Source: Cohnella sp. SGD-V74
GTDB lineage: Bacteria; Bacillota; Bacilli; Paenibacillales; Paenibacillaceae
NCBI RefSeq assembly: GCF_003001675.1
Contig: NZ_PVYW01000004.1
Span: forward strand, 186,001-250,000
Direction of reading: 5' to 3'
DNA length: 64,000 nt
Shown: positions 1-9,357 of the stretch, one piece after another
How positions within the stretch are numbered: the stretch's first letter is position 1
How the letters are laid out: the number at the start of each line of letters is the position of its first letter
Made by a program: the position numbers and the translations under genes
Notes under the pieces: generated by a model
Told to the model about the DNA's origin: nothing
What the model saw: only the letters and a program-made list of their open reading frames with translations
Databases searched by the model: none

Positions 1-140
1 ATGCCGTGCGCGGCAGCCACAGACAGCTTGAACTTCCAGGAGTCGGGGCGCTCGGAGCTCGCGTAGAAGTGTCCAGCCAAGAAAGCGAAAGCGATCAAGA
101 TCGCGGAATTCATGATCAGATCCCGTAATAAGAAGCTCAT
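1..140 (-). CDS. N-terminal fragment of a membrane signalling protein (5TM/LytS-YhcK-like)
   Basis: Only the first 46 codons are inside the window; the gene continues past the left edge. The ATG lies at 138-140 on the minus strand, 8 nt after an AGGAGAG ribosome site. The peptide begins MSFLLRDLIMNSAILIAFAF and then reaches a basic stretch (WKFK). A short N-terminus leading straight into a hydrophobic helix and then a polar turn is what the 5TM sensor modules (5TMR-LYT type, often ahead of GGDEF or histidine kinase domains) look like at their start. The family assignment is an inference from this short piece; that it is a membrane protein start is much safer. Confidence 0.5.
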   Translation of the reverse strand, partial: MSFLLRDLIMNSAILIAFAFLAGHFYASSERPDSWKFKLSVAAAHG

Positions 141-335
141 CGCACCACTCTCCTTGCATGGAATACATCCGGTCATACATCATTCTCGGAGCTCCCCCGT
201 TTTTCCTGCTTGCGAACCCGTTCCTTCGACAACATTTTCGACAAAAAATCCTCGGTCTTAGGCACCTTGACCGGTCCATACCGGCATTTCATAATAGGAA
301 TTGTATGACATATTTTACAGTGGGGAGAGGATTCG

Positions 336-929
336 ATGTCCAAACGGGTGTTGATTGTGACGGGCGACGGCGCGGAGGTTCTGGAAGTGTACTATCCGTT
401 ATACCGGGTCAAGGAAGAAGGCTATGAAGCGGTTGTCGCCGCTCCGAAGAAGAAGACGCTGCATACGGTATGCCACGACTTCGTCGAGGGCTGGGATACG
501 TACACCGAGAAGCCCGCTCATCTGCTCGCGGCGGATATCGCCTTCGAGGACGTGGCTCCCGCCGATTACGACGCCCTGATCATCCCTGGCGGACGCGCGC
601 CGGAATTCATTCGCAACGATCCCGAGCTCCCGCGCATCGTTCAGCACTTCCTGGACGCCGACAAGCCGGTGGGCGCGATTTGCCACGGCGCTCAAGTGTT
701 TCTGGCGCTGCCCAACCGCTCCTACTTCGAAGGCAAAACGTTAACCGCCTACAACGCCTGCAAGCTGGAAGTCGAATCTCTCGGCGCCGAGTACGCCAGT
801 GAGACGCTGCACGTGGACGGCAAGCTCGTAACCGGCCACGCCTGGCCCGACTTGCCGGGCTTCATGCGCGAGTTTCTGAACCTGCTCGGCCGGACATCGG
901 ACAAGGAAGTATCGCCTTCCGTGAATTAA
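336..929 (+). CDS. DJ-1/PfpI family protein
   Basis: 197 residues, the usual length for a single-domain PfpI/DJ-1 protein. The nucleophile-elbow motif AICHGAQ is present with Cys116 followed by His117, and the conserved upstream Glu is in GAEVLE near residue 14-17; IIPGGRAPE (82-90) is the family's glycine-rich turn. Members include glyoxalase/deglycase-like enzymes, proteases and chaperones, so the substrate cannot be read from sequence. The protein has no signal peptide and should be cytosolic. The ATG follows GGGGAGAGG by 5 nt. It stands alone: the next 500 bp hold a palindromic repeat and a terminator. Confidence 0.9.
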   Translation: MSKRVLIVTGDGAEVLEVYYPLYRVKEEGYEAVVAAPKKKTLHTVCHDFVEGWDTYTEKPAHLLAADIAFEDVAPADYDALIIPGGRAPEFIRNDPELPRIVQHFLDADKPVGAICHGAQVFLALPNRSYFEGKTLTAYNACKLEVESLGAEYASETLHVDGKLVTGHAWPDLPGFMREFLNLLGRTSDKEVSPSVN

Positions 930-959
930 CGCGGATGAAATAGAGGTAGTCTAAGGAGC

Positions 960-1174
960 AAGCTGTCCCATAAGTAGGGGCGTACAAGATTATTGATGAA
1001 AAGAGAAGGGCATCTATCTCCTGGAGACTGCCTCATACGGTCCTGAAATTACATTGCGACGGGTCTATCCATTCCAAATTTCAGGATCGTATAGCATCGG
1101 AAGGAGATAGATGCCCATTACCCTGCATCCATCGATAATCGTTTGGTACGACTCTTTTACTTATGGGACAGCTT
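960..1174. repeat. 215-bp imperfect palindrome with 16-bp perfect inverted ends (MITE-like)
   Basis: The outer 16 bases AAGCTGTCCCATAAGT (960-975) are repeated exactly in reverse complement at 1159-1174. The symmetry continues inward in steps: GGCATCTATCTCCT on the left against AGGAGATAGATGCC on the right, then TCCTGAAATT against AATTTCAGGA around a centre near 1057-1083. The arms differ by small insertions, so the whole unit folds into one long interrupted hairpin. No clear target-site duplication is visible and no transposase gene lies inside. Short open frames across it are by-products of the symmetry. It occupies most of the gene-free stretch 930-1431. Confidence 0.75.
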
Positions 1175-1289
1175 CTTTTTCGCGCACGCAGAGCCTGAAT
1201 GAACAGGAACCAATCCCCTTCTGTCGAAATAAGCAATCATCGCAACAATCCAAAGACTCCGCTGAAACGCCGCTGCGCGAATACGCGAA

Positions 1290-1330
1290 AACCCGACTTG
1301 ACGCATTTTGACGTACGGTCGGGTTTTTTT
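1290..1330 (+). terminator. Rho-independent terminator
   Basis: AACCCGAC (1290-1297) pairs with GTCGGGTT (1318-1325) and is followed directly by a run of T. It closes the stretch before the XRE gene at 1432. Confidence 0.75.
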
Positions 1331-1431
1331 ATACAAAATTATCCTTCCGCATGAACTTATAGGTTGATATTGAATTTGTAGATATGTAATCGGGAGAGGG
1401 GGCTTGTTATAGTCGGATTGGGTGATGAACA

Positions 1432-1761
1432 TTGGGCTTCGACTACTCGGTAATAGGCAATCGGATCAGGAAGGCCAGGGAAGAGAAAGGAATTACGCAA
1501 GAGACGCTCGCGGAATCTCTGGACGTGTCGAACGCTTACATCAGCAAGATCGAAAGAGGACGGACTCCGGTCAATCTGAACAACCTGGATAAAATATGCG
1601 CGGTTTTGGAGACATCCGCAGACTATATTTTGCGCGGCGCGAATACATCGAACGAGGATTACATGCGCAATGAGATCATAGACATGCTGGAAGGATGTTC
1701 GCCTGAGAAGATCAAGCTGATCGCGCAGATCATCAAGCCGATCGTCGATTACGAGGGATAA
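1432..1761 (+). CDS. XRE-family transcriptional regulator
   Basis: 109 residues. An HTH_3 domain covers about residues 7-63 (IRKAREEKGITQETLAESL, then the recognition-helix region SNAYISKIERGRTPVN), followed by a short acidic alpha-helical tail of about 45 residues of the kind seen in SinR-like or phage-like repressors without a sensing domain. The start is taken as TTG at 1432 because GGGTGATG sits just upstream and no in-frame ATG precedes the helix-turn-helix. It is followed after 25 bp by a small conserved-looking gene, probably co-transcribed. Its DNA target is not evident. Confidence 0.88.
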   Translation: MGFDYSVIGNRIRKAREEKGITQETLAESLDVSNAYISKIERGRTPVNLNNLDKICAVLETSADYILRGANTSNEDYMRNEIIDMLEGCSPEKIKLIAQIIKPIVDYEG

Positions 1762-1786
1762 CGTCATTCGTAAGGAGGCGCCAGCC

Positions 1787-2107
1787 TTGGATCTGGATCT
1801 GAAAATTTCGCTCGGCTTTATCCGGAACAAGCTGCAAGCTATGGGATTGACGCATTTGAGCGTTCGCTCGCAAGGACGCAGTCTGATCATCTTCTCTATG
1901 GAGCCGAAGGAAGAGGCGATACGCGCCGTGCTGACCCGCCTGGACGGTCGTCAGGAATACGTGATGACCATCGCCAACCATCGCGGCAAGTGGCAATTGG
2001 TTCCGGTCGTGGGACCGCTCCAAGAGATGCTGGACATGCTGACGGACGATTTGGCGTTTACGCTCGCTTACTGGCACGATGCCGGCCATTATAGAGGCAT
2101 ACAATAG
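1787..2107 (+). CDS. Hypothetical protein, 106 aa
   Basis: Starts with TTG at 1787, set by a strong GTAAGGAGG site 10 nt upstream. The sequence is a mixed alpha/beta soluble protein with no signal peptide or membrane helix; it ends ...LAYWHDAGHYRGIQ. I do not recognise a family. It lies 25 bp behind the XRE regulator and in front of a terminator at 2148-2170, so the two genes form a small unit. Coding is supported by the ribosome site, uniform GC-rich third positions and position, not by homology. Confidence 0.7.
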   Translation: MDLDLKISLGFIRNKLQAMGLTHLSVRSQGRSLIIFSMEPKEEAIRAVLTRLDGRQEYVMTIANHRGKWQLVPVVGPLQEMLDMLTDDLAFTLAYWHDAGHYRGIQ

Positions 2108-2147
2108 CCGTGCCGCAAGACGGATGAGCATACCGTTTCCCCTCCTG

Positions 2148-2170
2148 TCCCCCTTAATGGGGGATTTTTT
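2148..2170 (+). terminator. Rho-independent terminator
   Basis: TCCCCC (2148-2153), loop TTAAT, GGGGGA (2159-2164), then six T. It separates the XRE/hypothetical pair from the gcv operon. The space between it and gcvT (2171-2227) is too short for the glycine riboswitch that often precedes gcvT in Bacilli. Confidence 0.85.
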
Positions 2171-2227
2171 GCGTTGTCCGATCAGGACATGCTTGGCGCT
2201 GAATATATTGGTGGGGGAGGTGATGGA

Positions 2228-3352
2228 ATGGGAGAGCTAAGACGGACCCCGCTGTTTCCGTTATACACGGATTTCCCGGCCGTCCGGTGCGTCGATTTCG
2301 GCGGTTGGGAGCTTCCGGTCCAGTTTTCCGGCATCCAGAGAGAGCACGAGGCGGTTCGCGAGAGGGCGGGACTGTTCGACGTGTCGCATATGGGGGAGTT
2401 TCTGGTCTCGGGCCGGCAGGCGGAAAATGTTTTGCAGAGAATGACGACCAACGACGTCTCCAGGCTGCAGGAAGGGCAGGCTCAGTATGGTCTGATGTGT
2501 TATCCGGATGGAGGAACCGTGGACGACTTGCTCGTCTACAAGCTGGCACAGGACCGCTATTTGCTTGTCGTGAACGCTTCGAATATCGACAAGAACCGGG
2601 CGTGGCTCGAGGCGCATCTGGCAGGGGACGTCGTTCTGGAGAATCTGTCCGATTCTAAGGCGCTGTTAGCATTGCAGGGGCCAGTAGCGGCCTCCATTCT
2701 GTCCCGCGTTGCCGACCAGGAGATCGCCCGGCTCCGGCCCTTCCGCTTCCTGGAAGCGGCGGAAGTGTGCGGACGGCGGGCGCTCGTGTCGCGCACCGGG
2801 TATACCGGCGAAGACGGCTTCGAGATTTGCCTGGAGGCCGGCGATGCCGCGCATGTGTGGCGGGAGCTGCTGCGGGCAGGGGAAGCGGACGGCCTGCTGC
2901 CCGCGGGGCTGGGCGCCAGGGACACGCTACGCTTCGAGGCGGCGCTTCCGCTGTACGGCCATGAGTTGTCTGACGCGATTACGCCGCTGGAGGCGGGACT
3001 GGACCGATTCGTCAAGCTGGGCAAGCCGTTTGTCGGCCGGGACGCGCTGGAGCGGCAGAAGCGCGAGGGGCTGCGGCGCAAGCTGGTCGGCATCGAGCTG
3101 CTCGATCGCGGCATTCCGCGCGGCGGCTATCCGGTGTATGGAGGCGGGCGGCGGATCGGCGAAGTGACGACGGGGACGCATTCGCCGACGCTGAAGCGCG
3201 GTCTGGGCCTGGCGCTGCTGGAAACGGCTTATGCCGCGCTGGACACGGAAGTGGAAGTGGAGATTCGAGGCAAGCGGCTGAGGGCCGTCGTCGTCCGAAC
3301 GCCGTTCTATCGCAGGCCGAATCATGCAAGCGAAGGAGCGAAGCCGGAATGA
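2228..3352 (+). CDS. gcvT: Aminomethyltransferase (glycine cleavage T protein)
   Basis: 374 residues from the ATG at 2228, chosen because GGGGGAGGTGATGG lies directly before it; a longer frame from a TTG at 2174 has no ribosome site. T protein takes the aminomethyl group from lipoyl-GcvH and makes 5,10-methylene-tetrahydrofolate and ammonia. Family marks are GWELPVQF (27-33), GLFDVSHMG (48-56), the folate/catalytic segment GGTVDDLLVY (95-104, containing the conserved Asp), SRTGYTGEDGFE near 190-200, and the C-terminal GEVTTGTHSP. It is the first gene of gcvT-gcvPA-gcvPB, and its stop overlaps the next start (ATGA), so translation is probably coupled. Confidence 0.97.
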   Translation: MGELRRTPLFPLYTDFPAVRCVDFGGWELPVQFSGIQREHEAVRERAGLFDVSHMGEFLVSGRQAENVLQRMTTNDVSRLQEGQAQYGLMCYPDGGTVDDLLVYKLAQDRYLLVVNASNIDKNRAWLEAHLAGDVVLENLSDSKALLALQGPVAASILSRVADQEIARLRPFRFLEAAEVCGRRALVSRTGYTGEDGFEICLEAGDAAHVWRELLRAGEADGLLPAGLGARDTLRFEAALPLYGHELSDAITPLEAGLDRFVKLGKPFVGRDALERQKREGLRRKLVGIELLDRGIPRGGYPVYGGGRRIGEVTTGTHSPTLKRGLGLALLETAYAALDTEVEVEIRGKRLRAVVVRTPFYRRPNHASEGAKPE

Positions 3353-4704
3353 AGCATCGCTATTTGCCGATGACGGAGCAAGACGAAGCCGAGATGCTGC
3401 GGACGATCGGAGCGGAGTCCGTCGAAGAGCTGTTTCGCGACATTCCCCGCTCGGTCCGCTATGAAGGCAATCTGCCGATGTCCGGCGCGCTCGACGAAGC
3501 CGCGCTGCTGAAGCATATGCGGCGGCTCGCGGGCCGCAATGCCGACTTCGACGAGTACGCCTGCTTCCTCGGAGCGGGAATTTACGATCACCACATCCCC
3601 GTCGTCGCGAATCATATCGTCTCCCGCTCGGAGTTTTACACGGCGTATACGCCGTACCAACCGGAGATCAGCCAAGGCGAGCTGCAGGCGATCTTCGAAT
3701 TTCAGTCGTACGTGTGCGAGCTGACCGGCATGAAAGTCGCCAACGCCAGCATGTACGACGGCGCGACCGCGCTCGCGGAAGCCGCTGCGTTGGCTGCGGG
3801 AGCGACCAGGCGGAGACGAATCGTCGTCTCCCGCGCCGTTCATCCGGAAGCGCGCCAAGTATTGCGCGTTACGGCGAGGGGGCTGGGCCTGGAGATCGTC
3901 GAGGTCGGCTGCGCCCCGGACGGAACGACCGACTTGGCCGGGCTGGAGGCGGCGATTACCGGCGATACGGCCGCCGTGCTCGTGCAGACGCCGAATTTTT
4001 TCGGCTGCCTGGAGGACGTTCGCGCGATCGAGCCGCTTATCCATGCGCGCAAGGGGCTGCTCGTGCTCAGCGTAAACCCGCTGTCGCTCGGACTGCTCGA
4101 ATCGCCCGGAGCGCTGGGCGCGGACATCGCGGTCGGAGACGCGCAGCCGCTCGGCATCCCGGCGTCGTTCGGCGGCCCGACGTGCGGCTTCTTCGCCGTC
4201 ACGGAGCCGCTGATGCGGCGGATGCCCGGGCGCATCGTCGGGCAGACGGTCGATTCGGAAGGCAGGCGCGGCTTCGTGCTGACGCTGCAAGCGCGGGAGC
4301 AGCATATCCGCCGGGAGAAGGCGACGTCCAACATCTGCTCCAACCAGGCTTTGCTGGCGCTCTGCGCGTCGGTCTACCTGTCTGTCATGGGCAAGGAAGG
4401 GATCAGGGAGACGGCGCTGCTTAACGTGCGCAAGTCTCATTACGCTTCCTCTCTTGCGGCGGCCGGCGGCAAGCTGTCCCTGCCTTTCTCCGCGCCGTTC
4501 TTCAACGAATTCGTCGTCAAGCTGCCGGAGGGGGCGGACATCGGGGCTGTTAACGGGAAGCTGCTGAAGGCCGGCTTCATCGGAGGCTGCGATCTGGGCG
4601 CGGCTTATCCCGAGCTGAAAGGACATTTGCTCATCGCCGTAACCGAGCGAAGAACGCGGGACGAGATCGAGAGCTTCTTCCGCGAAATGGAGGCGGTCTT
4701 ATGA
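3349..4704 (+). CDS. gcvPA: Glycine dehydrogenase (decarboxylating) subunit 1
   Basis: 451 residues, the normal size of the N-terminal half of split P protein found in Bacilli and thermophiles. With GcvPB it forms the PLP enzyme that decarboxylates glycine and loads the aminomethyl group onto GcvH. Recognisable blocks are [15 protein letters not shown] near the N-terminus, [26 protein letters not shown] and the SLGLL and [10 protein letters not shown] segments. It does not carry the PLP lysine, which is in GcvPB. Start and stop both overlap neighbours by 4 nt. Confidence 0.97.
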   Translation: MKHRYLPMTEQDEAEMLRTIGAESVEELFRDIPRSVRYEGNLPMSGALDEAALLKHMRRLAGRNADFDEYACFLGAGIYDHHIPVVANHIVSRSEFYTAYTPYQPEISQGELQAIFEFQSYVCELTGMKVANASMYDGATALAEAAALAAGATRRRRIVVSRAVHPEARQVLRVTARGLGLEIVEVGCAPDGTTDLAGLEAAITGDTAAVLVQTPNFFGCLEDVRAIEPLIHARKGLLVLSVNPLSLGLLESPGALGADIAVGDAQPLGIPASFGGPTCGFFAVTEPLMRRMPGRIVGQTVDSEGRRGFVLTLQAREQHIRREKATSNICSNQALLALCASVYLSVMGKEGIRETALLNVRKSHYASSLAAAGGKLSLPFSAPFFNEFVVKLPEGADIGAVNGKLLKAGFIGGCDLGAAYPELKGHLLIAVTERRTRDEIESFFREMEAVL

Positions 4705-6158
4705 AACCGGACAAAGCGCTGATTTTCGAGCTGAGCCGGCCGGGACGCGCCGCTTACTCGCTGCCGGAGTGCGACGTTCCGGAGCTCTGCGCCGACTCCG
4801 TCATTCCCGCCGGCCTGCTGCGCGCCAAGCCGGCCGAGCTGCCGGAAGTGTACGAGGTCGACGTCATCCGGCACTACACGGAGCTGTCCCGCCGCAACTT
4901 CGGCGTGGACAACGGCTTTTATCCGCTCGGCTCCTGCACGATGAAATATAACCCGAAGCTGAACGAAGACGTCGCCCGCTTTCCCGGCTTCGCCAAGCTT
5001 CATCCCTATCAGCCGGAGAGCAGCGTCCAAGGGGCGCTTGAGCTGCTGCATACGCTCCAGAGCGACCTGGCCGCGCTGACGGGCATGGACGGCGTGACGC
5101 TGCAGCCGGCGGCGGGGGCGCACGGGGAGTGGACCGGACTGATGCTGATCCGGGCGTATCACGAGAGCCGGGGGGAGCGGAGGACGAAGGTGATCGTGCC
5201 CGACTCTTCTCACGGCACAAACCCGGCCAGCGCTGCGGTCGCCGGATTCGAGACGGTCACACTGAAATCCGACGAGCGGGGCATGGTCGATCTCGAGGCG
5301 CTGAAAGCCGCGGTTGGCGACGACACGGCCGCTCTTATGCTGACGAACCCGAGTACGCTGGGGCTGTTCGAGGAGCGTATCGTCGAGATCGCCGACATCG
5401 TGCACGAGGCGGGCGGCCTGCTCTATTACGACGGCGCCAATTCGAACGCCATCATGGGCATCGCGCGGCCCGGCGACATGGGCTTCGACGTCGTGCACCT
5501 GAATTTGCACAAGACGATGAGCACGCCGCACGGAGGGGGAGGCCCGGGAGCGGGGCCGGTCGGCGTGAAGAGCAAGCTCCTTCCGTTCCTGCCGGTACCG
5601 ACCGTCGGCCGGCGGGCGGACGGCGCGTACTTCTGGGACGGAGACCGGCCGCAATCGATCGGCAGGGTCAAAGCCTACTGCGGCAACTTCGGCATTCTCG
5701 TCCGCGCTTACGCATACATTCGAACATACGGGCCGGAAGGCTTGCGCCGGGTGTCCGAATGCGCCGTGCTGAACGCCAACTACATGATGCGCCGGCTCGC
5801 GCCGTATTACGACGTGGCGTTCCCCGGCGTCTGCAAGCACGAATTCGTACTGTCCGGCAAGCGGCTGAAAGCGTTCGGCGTACGTACGCTGGACGTGGCG
5901 AAGCGGCTGCTCGACTTCGGCTATCATCCTCCGACGATTTATTTTCCGCTTAACGTGGAGGAGAGCATGATGATCGAGCCGACGGAGACGGAGAGCAAGG
6001 AGACGCTCGACGCCTTCATCGACGCGATGATCCGGATCGCCGAGGAGGCGGAGACCGACCCGCAGCTCGTCCTGAACGCGCCGTACACGACAGTCGTCAA
6101 ACGGTTGGACGAAGCGACGGCGGCGCGCAAGCCGGTGCTGAATTGCTCTTGCGGGTGA
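4701..6158 (+). CDS. gcvPB: Glycine dehydrogenase (decarboxylating) subunit 2
   Basis: 485 residues. Carries the PLP-binding lysine (Lys271) in [20 protein letters not shown], preceded by the GLLYYDGAN aspartate block. [14 protein letters not shown] and VDNG are typical of the subunit. It pairs with GcvPA, whose stop it overlaps. The C-terminus ends in a cysteine pair (NCSCG), a minor feature. Downstream, the operon is interrupted by a 67-bp gap that contains the end of a repeat element (6170-6205) before gcvH. Confidence 0.97.
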   Translation: MKPDKALIFELSRPGRAAYSLPECDVPELCADSVIPAGLLRAKPAELPEVYEVDVIRHYTELSRRNFGVDNGFYPLGSCTMKYNPKLNEDVARFPGFAKLHPYQPESSVQGALELLHTLQSDLAALTGMDGVTLQPAAGAHGEWTGLMLIRAYHESRGERRTKVIVPDSSHGTNPASAAVAGFETVTLKSDERGMVDLEALKAAVGDDTAALMLTNPSTLGLFEERIVEIADIVHEAGGLLYYDGANSNAIMGIARPGDMGFDVVHLNLHKTMSTPHGGGGPGAGPVGVKSKLLPFLPVPTVGRRADGAYFWDGDRPQSIGRVKAYCGNFGILVRAYAYIRTYGPEGLRRVSECAVLNANYMMRRLAPYYDVAFPGVCKHEFVLSGKRLKAFGVRTLDVAKRLLDFGYHPPTIYFPLNVEESMMIEPTETESKETLDAFIDAMIRIAEEAETDPQLVLNAPYTTVVKRLDEATAARKPVLNCSCG

Positions 6159-6169
6159 ATCAAATTGCA

Positions 6170-6205
6170 AGGGCGTGTATGCATACTCCGAGGAAAGCAG
6201 ATTTT
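6170..6205. repeat. One-ended remnant of the 21484-21637 palindromic element
   Basis: This 36-base stretch, starting AGGGCGTGTATGCA, matches the reverse complement of the right end of the element at 21602-21637 at all but about four positions. Only one end is present; no opposite end is found nearby. It lies between gcvPB and gcvH, within what would otherwise be a tight operon. Confidence 0.7.
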
Positions 6206-6225
6206 AGGGAAAGAAGGCGAATGCG

Positions 6226-6615
6226 ATGAGCGAGATCAGGGAAGGGCTGGCGTACAGCCGGGAGCATGAATGGGCGGAGAAACGCGGAGAGCGGATCGTC
6301 AGAGTCGGGATTACGGATTACGCGCAGAGCCTGCTCGGCGACATCGTGTTCGTCGAGCTTCCCGAACCGGGGACGCAGGTAAGCGCCGGAGACAGCGTCG
6401 GCTCCATCGAATCGGTCAAGACCGTCTCCGAGCTGTACAGCCCGGTCGGCGGCACCGTTACCGCCGTCAATGAAAGCCTGGTCGACAGCCCCGAGCTCGT
6501 CAACGGCGAGCCCTACGACAGCGGCTGGATGATCGAGGTGGAGCTGGGCGGCGACGCCGAGGAAGCCTTCAAGGGGCTGCTGACCGCGGAGGGATACCGG
6601 GAGCATCTGGCGTAG
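6226..6615 (+). CDS. gcvH: Glycine cleavage system H protein
   Basis: 129 residues, standard length. The lipoyl lysine is Lys65 in [14 protein letters not shown], with the usual beta-barrel blocks [19 protein letters not shown] before and [13 protein letters not shown] after. GcvH shuttles the aminomethyl group between P, T and L proteins and, in Bacillus-type lipoate metabolism, is the octanoyl carrier from which LipL (present here at 44268-45116) transfers octanoyl groups to E2 subunits. The ATG is preceded by AAAGAAGG. It is 67 bp from gcvPB; co-transcription is likely but the gap is larger than the overlaps within the rest of the operon. Confidence 0.97.
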   Translation: MSEIREGLAYSREHEWAEKRGERIVRVGITDYAQSLLGDIVFVELPEPGTQVSAGDSVGSIESVKTVSELYSPVGGTVTAVNESLVDSPELVNGEPYDSGWMIEVELGGDAEEAFKGLLTAEGYREHLA

Positions 6616-6632
6616 CGGGCGGCCAGCCCTCG

Positions 6633-7247
6633 TCAGTCATTCAAATATTTCTCCGTAAGCACGGTCAGCATCTGGATGCCGATTTCGTTCTCTCCCCCTT
6701 CGGGAAGAATGATGTCGGCATATTTTTTGGACGGCTCGATGAACGCTTCGTGCATCGGCTTCACCGTCGTCAAATATTGCTTGTGGATCGACTGGATCGA
6801 ACGTCCGCGTTCCTCGATATCGCGAAGCACCCGGCGCAGGATGCGCACGTCCGGATCGGTATCGACGAACACTTTGATGTCGAGCAGCGCGCGCAGCTTC
6901 TCGTCCGACAGTACGTGAAGCCCTTCGATGATGACGATGCCGTTAGGCTTAAGCTCGACCGTCCTATCGGGATATCTGCCGTCGGCCGCAAAGTTGTAGA
7001 CAGGGGCGTAGGCGGCTTGTCCGGCGCGAAGAAGGCCGAGATGCTCGATCAGCAGCTCGTTGTCGAAGACGAGGGGGTGGTCGTAGTTGATCGCCCGTCT
7101 TTCCTCCGCGTTCAGATGAGCATGGTCTTTATAGTAATTGTCCTGAGAAATAAACGTCACTTTGTCCGGGCCGAGCCGTTCGATGACGGAACGGGCTACC
7201 GTCGTTTTGCCGGACCCGGTGCCTCCGGCGATGCCGATGATCAGCAT
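6633..7247 (-). CDS. udk: Uridine kinase
   Basis: 204 residues. P-loop GGTGSGKT at residues 8-15, then ISQDNYYKDH (substrate region), NYDHPLVFDNELL and IIEGLHVLSD (Walker B-like), and the RRVLRDIEERGRS lid segment. Phosphorylates uridine and cytidine to the monophosphates in pyrimidine salvage. It is convergent with gcvH (17 bp apart), so it is not part of the gcv operon. The start ATG is at 7245-7247. Confidence 0.95.
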   Translation of the reverse strand: MLIIGIAGGTGSGKTTVARSVIERLGPDKVTFISQDNYYKDHAHLNAEERRAINYDHPLVFDNELLIEHLGLLRAGQAAYAPVYNFAADGRYPDRTVELKPNGIVIIEGLHVLSDEKLRALLDIKVFVDTDPDVRILRRVLRDIEERGRSIQSIHKQYLTTVKPMHEAFIEPSKKYADIILPEGGENEIGIQMLTVLTEKYLND

Positions 7248-7324
7248 GGCGGTTCAAGCCTCCTGAGCGAGATGATGCGAACACCGTATTTTAGCATAGT
7301 TGCTGCCGATTTTCACCATGACGA

Positions 7325-7367
7325 AAAAGCCTCTTCCCGGCGATGGGCGATGCCGGAGGAGGCTTTT
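7325..7367 (-). terminator. Terminator behind the GH20 gene
   Basis: AAAAGCCTC (7325-7333) pairs with GAGGCTTTT (7359-7367). Read on the minus strand it follows the GH20 stop by about 20 bp and ends in a T run. Confidence 0.8.
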
Positions 7368-7386
7368 AGGCCATGCAAGATTAATC

Positions 7387-9312
7387 CTAGAAAGGATTAA
7401 TCACGTGAAAGAACACGTTCGGAGAAGCCATGCGGTAGTAGTAGCTGCACCAGCCGACGCCCTTGTTGTTGAACCGGTTGGTCGCGTTGAAGAGCAGGCG
7501 TTCCTGTTCCAGCTCTTCGATTCCGCCGATGCGTCCCTCGACGTAGTCGAGCAGTCTGGCCGAGGCGGTCTCGAGCCGGTTAACGACGCCGCCGTAGCGA
7601 ATGTCCAGCACCTCCCAGCCGAACGGCTTGAACATGCGCAGCCACTGCGTGCGATGAGCGGCTCTCAGCTCCCGCACCGCCTCCGCGATCGCGGGCAGCT
7701 CAACCGTCGCCGCATGCGCCAAAGCTTCTTTGTCCTTCGAGTCGTAAGCGCGTTTTAACCTGATGCCGGTCTCGCTCTTAAGCTTGAGCACGGCGCTCAG
7801 CTTCTCCGGCACGTCGAACAAGTAATCGAGCTGAGCGTCCGGCGCCCGGCGGGCGCGAATTTGCGCCTCCAGCCATTCGTAATGGGCGTTCAGCTCCAGA
7901 TCCTCGATCTGCTTGTCGAATTGACCGAGCAGCGTGTCCTGATACAGCAGGAACTTGGACGGATTGCTCTGCTTGCTGTTGTTGGGCTCCGACCCCGGCG
8001 TCTCGTCCAAATACTTGATTTGAAGGAACGCGTCCGCCTCGATCCCCGTGCACAGCTTGACCCGTTCCGCGAGCCATTCCTGCGTCGGCTTGCCTTCCGT
8101 ATAGGCATGCTCCGCGTACAACTGAAGGCCGAGCAGCGCCGCGAACGGGTTGCTCTCGTTGCCGTCGTCGCCCCACATCGTCGCGTATACTTCGCGGATG
8201 CCTTCCTTCTTGCAGGCCGTCAGCGCGACGTCGGTCGCTCCGAGCGACAAGCCGTAGTTGACGCCGAACGTATTGAAGATCCACACCGCTCCCGCGAAAA
8301 CGAGGTTGCAGCCGAGCGGACGGTGATTGGCGATCACTCGCTCATAGTGCTCCGGCTCCGTATGAACGTAGTCCCAGTACACCATGTCGACGTCCTTCGG
8401 AATGCGCTGCGCCATTTCTTCCGGAATTGTCGTGTTTCCGTCGTAGTAATTGCTCTCGGTGCCGGCGTTGCCGACAGCCAGCTTCAGGAACATATCGCTC
8501 CAGATCATCGGCTTCAGACCGAGGCGGCGAGTGACGGAGAGCACCGTGTCCAGATGGGAAGCCATAATGTCGAAGCGGCTGCCGTAGCCGTTTTTGTCCA
8601 AATATTTTCCCCGGCCCAGCTCTTCCGCTTCATCCATGCCCACATGAATTTTACGGCTGCGAAAAGGCGCGCTGGCCGCTTCGATCATGTTCTCGACCAG
8701 CTTGTTCGTGCGTTCCTCCCCGACCAGCAGCGCGCCTTTCGTATCCCGGTAATGCCAGACCGTCTGCCATTTCAGGAACTCCTCGAGATGGGCGAGCGTC
8801 TGGATGCTCGGGAACGCCTCGATCCCGAACAGGTCGGCGTAATCGTCGATTTCCCGCAGTTCCGCATGCGAATAGCGCCCCCTCATATATCCGAAATAAG
8901 GCTCGCTTGGAACCTCGTACGTATCCTCCATATACAGCATGACCGTGTTCATTCCCATCAAGGCCAGCTTGTTCAGCATGAGCTTGAAGCTGTCGACCGT
9001 CAGAACCGCGTTGCGGGACAAGTCGAACATCGGTCCGACCAGATCGAATTGCTGCTTCTCCCGAAGGCGGAACGAGTCGCTTTGGCGGCCGTGCTGAACG
9101 AACAGCCCGAGTCCGCGGAAAAACTGATGCTTCTTCCCGTAACGCACGTATCCCTGTCCGTCCTCCAAGCCGATTTCCAGTTCGTCAGCGGCTGGAGATG
9201 TCTCCACGCGCACGGGAATTCCATCTTCCCGCAATTCGATGCCCAATTCCGAAGCCAAGAGGTTGATGCCGGGCAGCAGGTGTTCGACCTGGCCCTCCAA
9301 ACGCAATTTCAT
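7387..9312 (-). CDS. GH20 family beta-N-acetylhexosaminidase, cytoplasmic
   Basis: 641 residues from the ATG at 9310-9312, chosen for the GGGAGGAA site 6 nt upstream; a longer frame begins 15 codons earlier without such a site. The GH20 signature pair Asp227-Glu228 lies in IHVGMDEAEELGRG, where Asp positions the substrate acetamido group and Glu is the acid/base. A beta/alpha barrel region (about 90-400) is preceded by a short beta domain and followed by a long helical C-terminal region. There is no signal peptide, so it should act on imported GlcNAc- or GalNAc-containing oligosaccharides. It is divergent from a carbohydrate ABC importer at 9545, which may supply its substrate. Confidence 0.9.
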   Translation of the reverse strand: MKLRLEGQVEHLLPGINLLASELGIELREDGIPVRVETSPAADELEIGLEDGQGYVRYGKKHQFFRGLGLFVQHGRQSDSFRLREKQQFDLVGPMFDLSRNAVLTVDSFKLMLNKLALMGMNTVMLYMEDTYEVPSEPYFGYMRGRYSHAELREIDDYADLFGIEAFPSIQTLAHLEEFLKWQTVWHYRDTKGALLVGEERTNKLVENMIEAASAPFRSRKIHVGMDEAEELGRGKYLDKNGYGSRFDIMASHLDTVLSVTRRLGLKPMIWSDMFLKLAVGNAGTESNYYDGNTTIPEEMAQRIPKDVDMVYWDYVHTEPEHYERVIANHRPLGCNLVFAGAVWIFNTFGVNYGLSLGATDVALTACKKEGIREVYATMWGDDGNESNPFAALLGLQLYAEHAYTEGKPTQEWLAERVKLCTGIEADAFLQIKYLDETPGSEPNNSKQSNPSKFLLYQDTLLGQFDKQIEDLELNAHYEWLEAQIRARRAPDAQLDYLFDVPEKLSAVLKLKSETGIRLKRAYDSKDKEALAHAATVELPAIAEAVRELRAAHRTQWLRMFKPFGWEVLDIRYGGVVNRLETASARLLDYVEGRIGGIEELEQERLLFNATNRFNNKGVGWCSYYYRMASPNVFFHVINPF

Positions 9313-9357
9313 ACCGGTTCCTCCCGAATCGCAATAAGATAACCCAAACAAAAACAT

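Noticed and set aside
1111..1311. Small open frame overlapping the palindrome
   Set aside because: Runs out of the repeat into the terminator and lacks a ribosome site.
2171..2227. Expected glycine riboswitch ahead of gcvT
   Set aside because: Only 57 bp separate the terminator from the start; no room and no matching core.
2174..2227. Longer gcvT start at a TTG
   Set aside because: The ATG at 2228 has a strong ribosome site and gives the normal family N-terminus.
4605..6170. 521-codon open frame antisense to gcvPB
   Set aside because: Arg-rich shadow frame in GC-rich DNA, opposite a well-conserved gene, no ribosome site.
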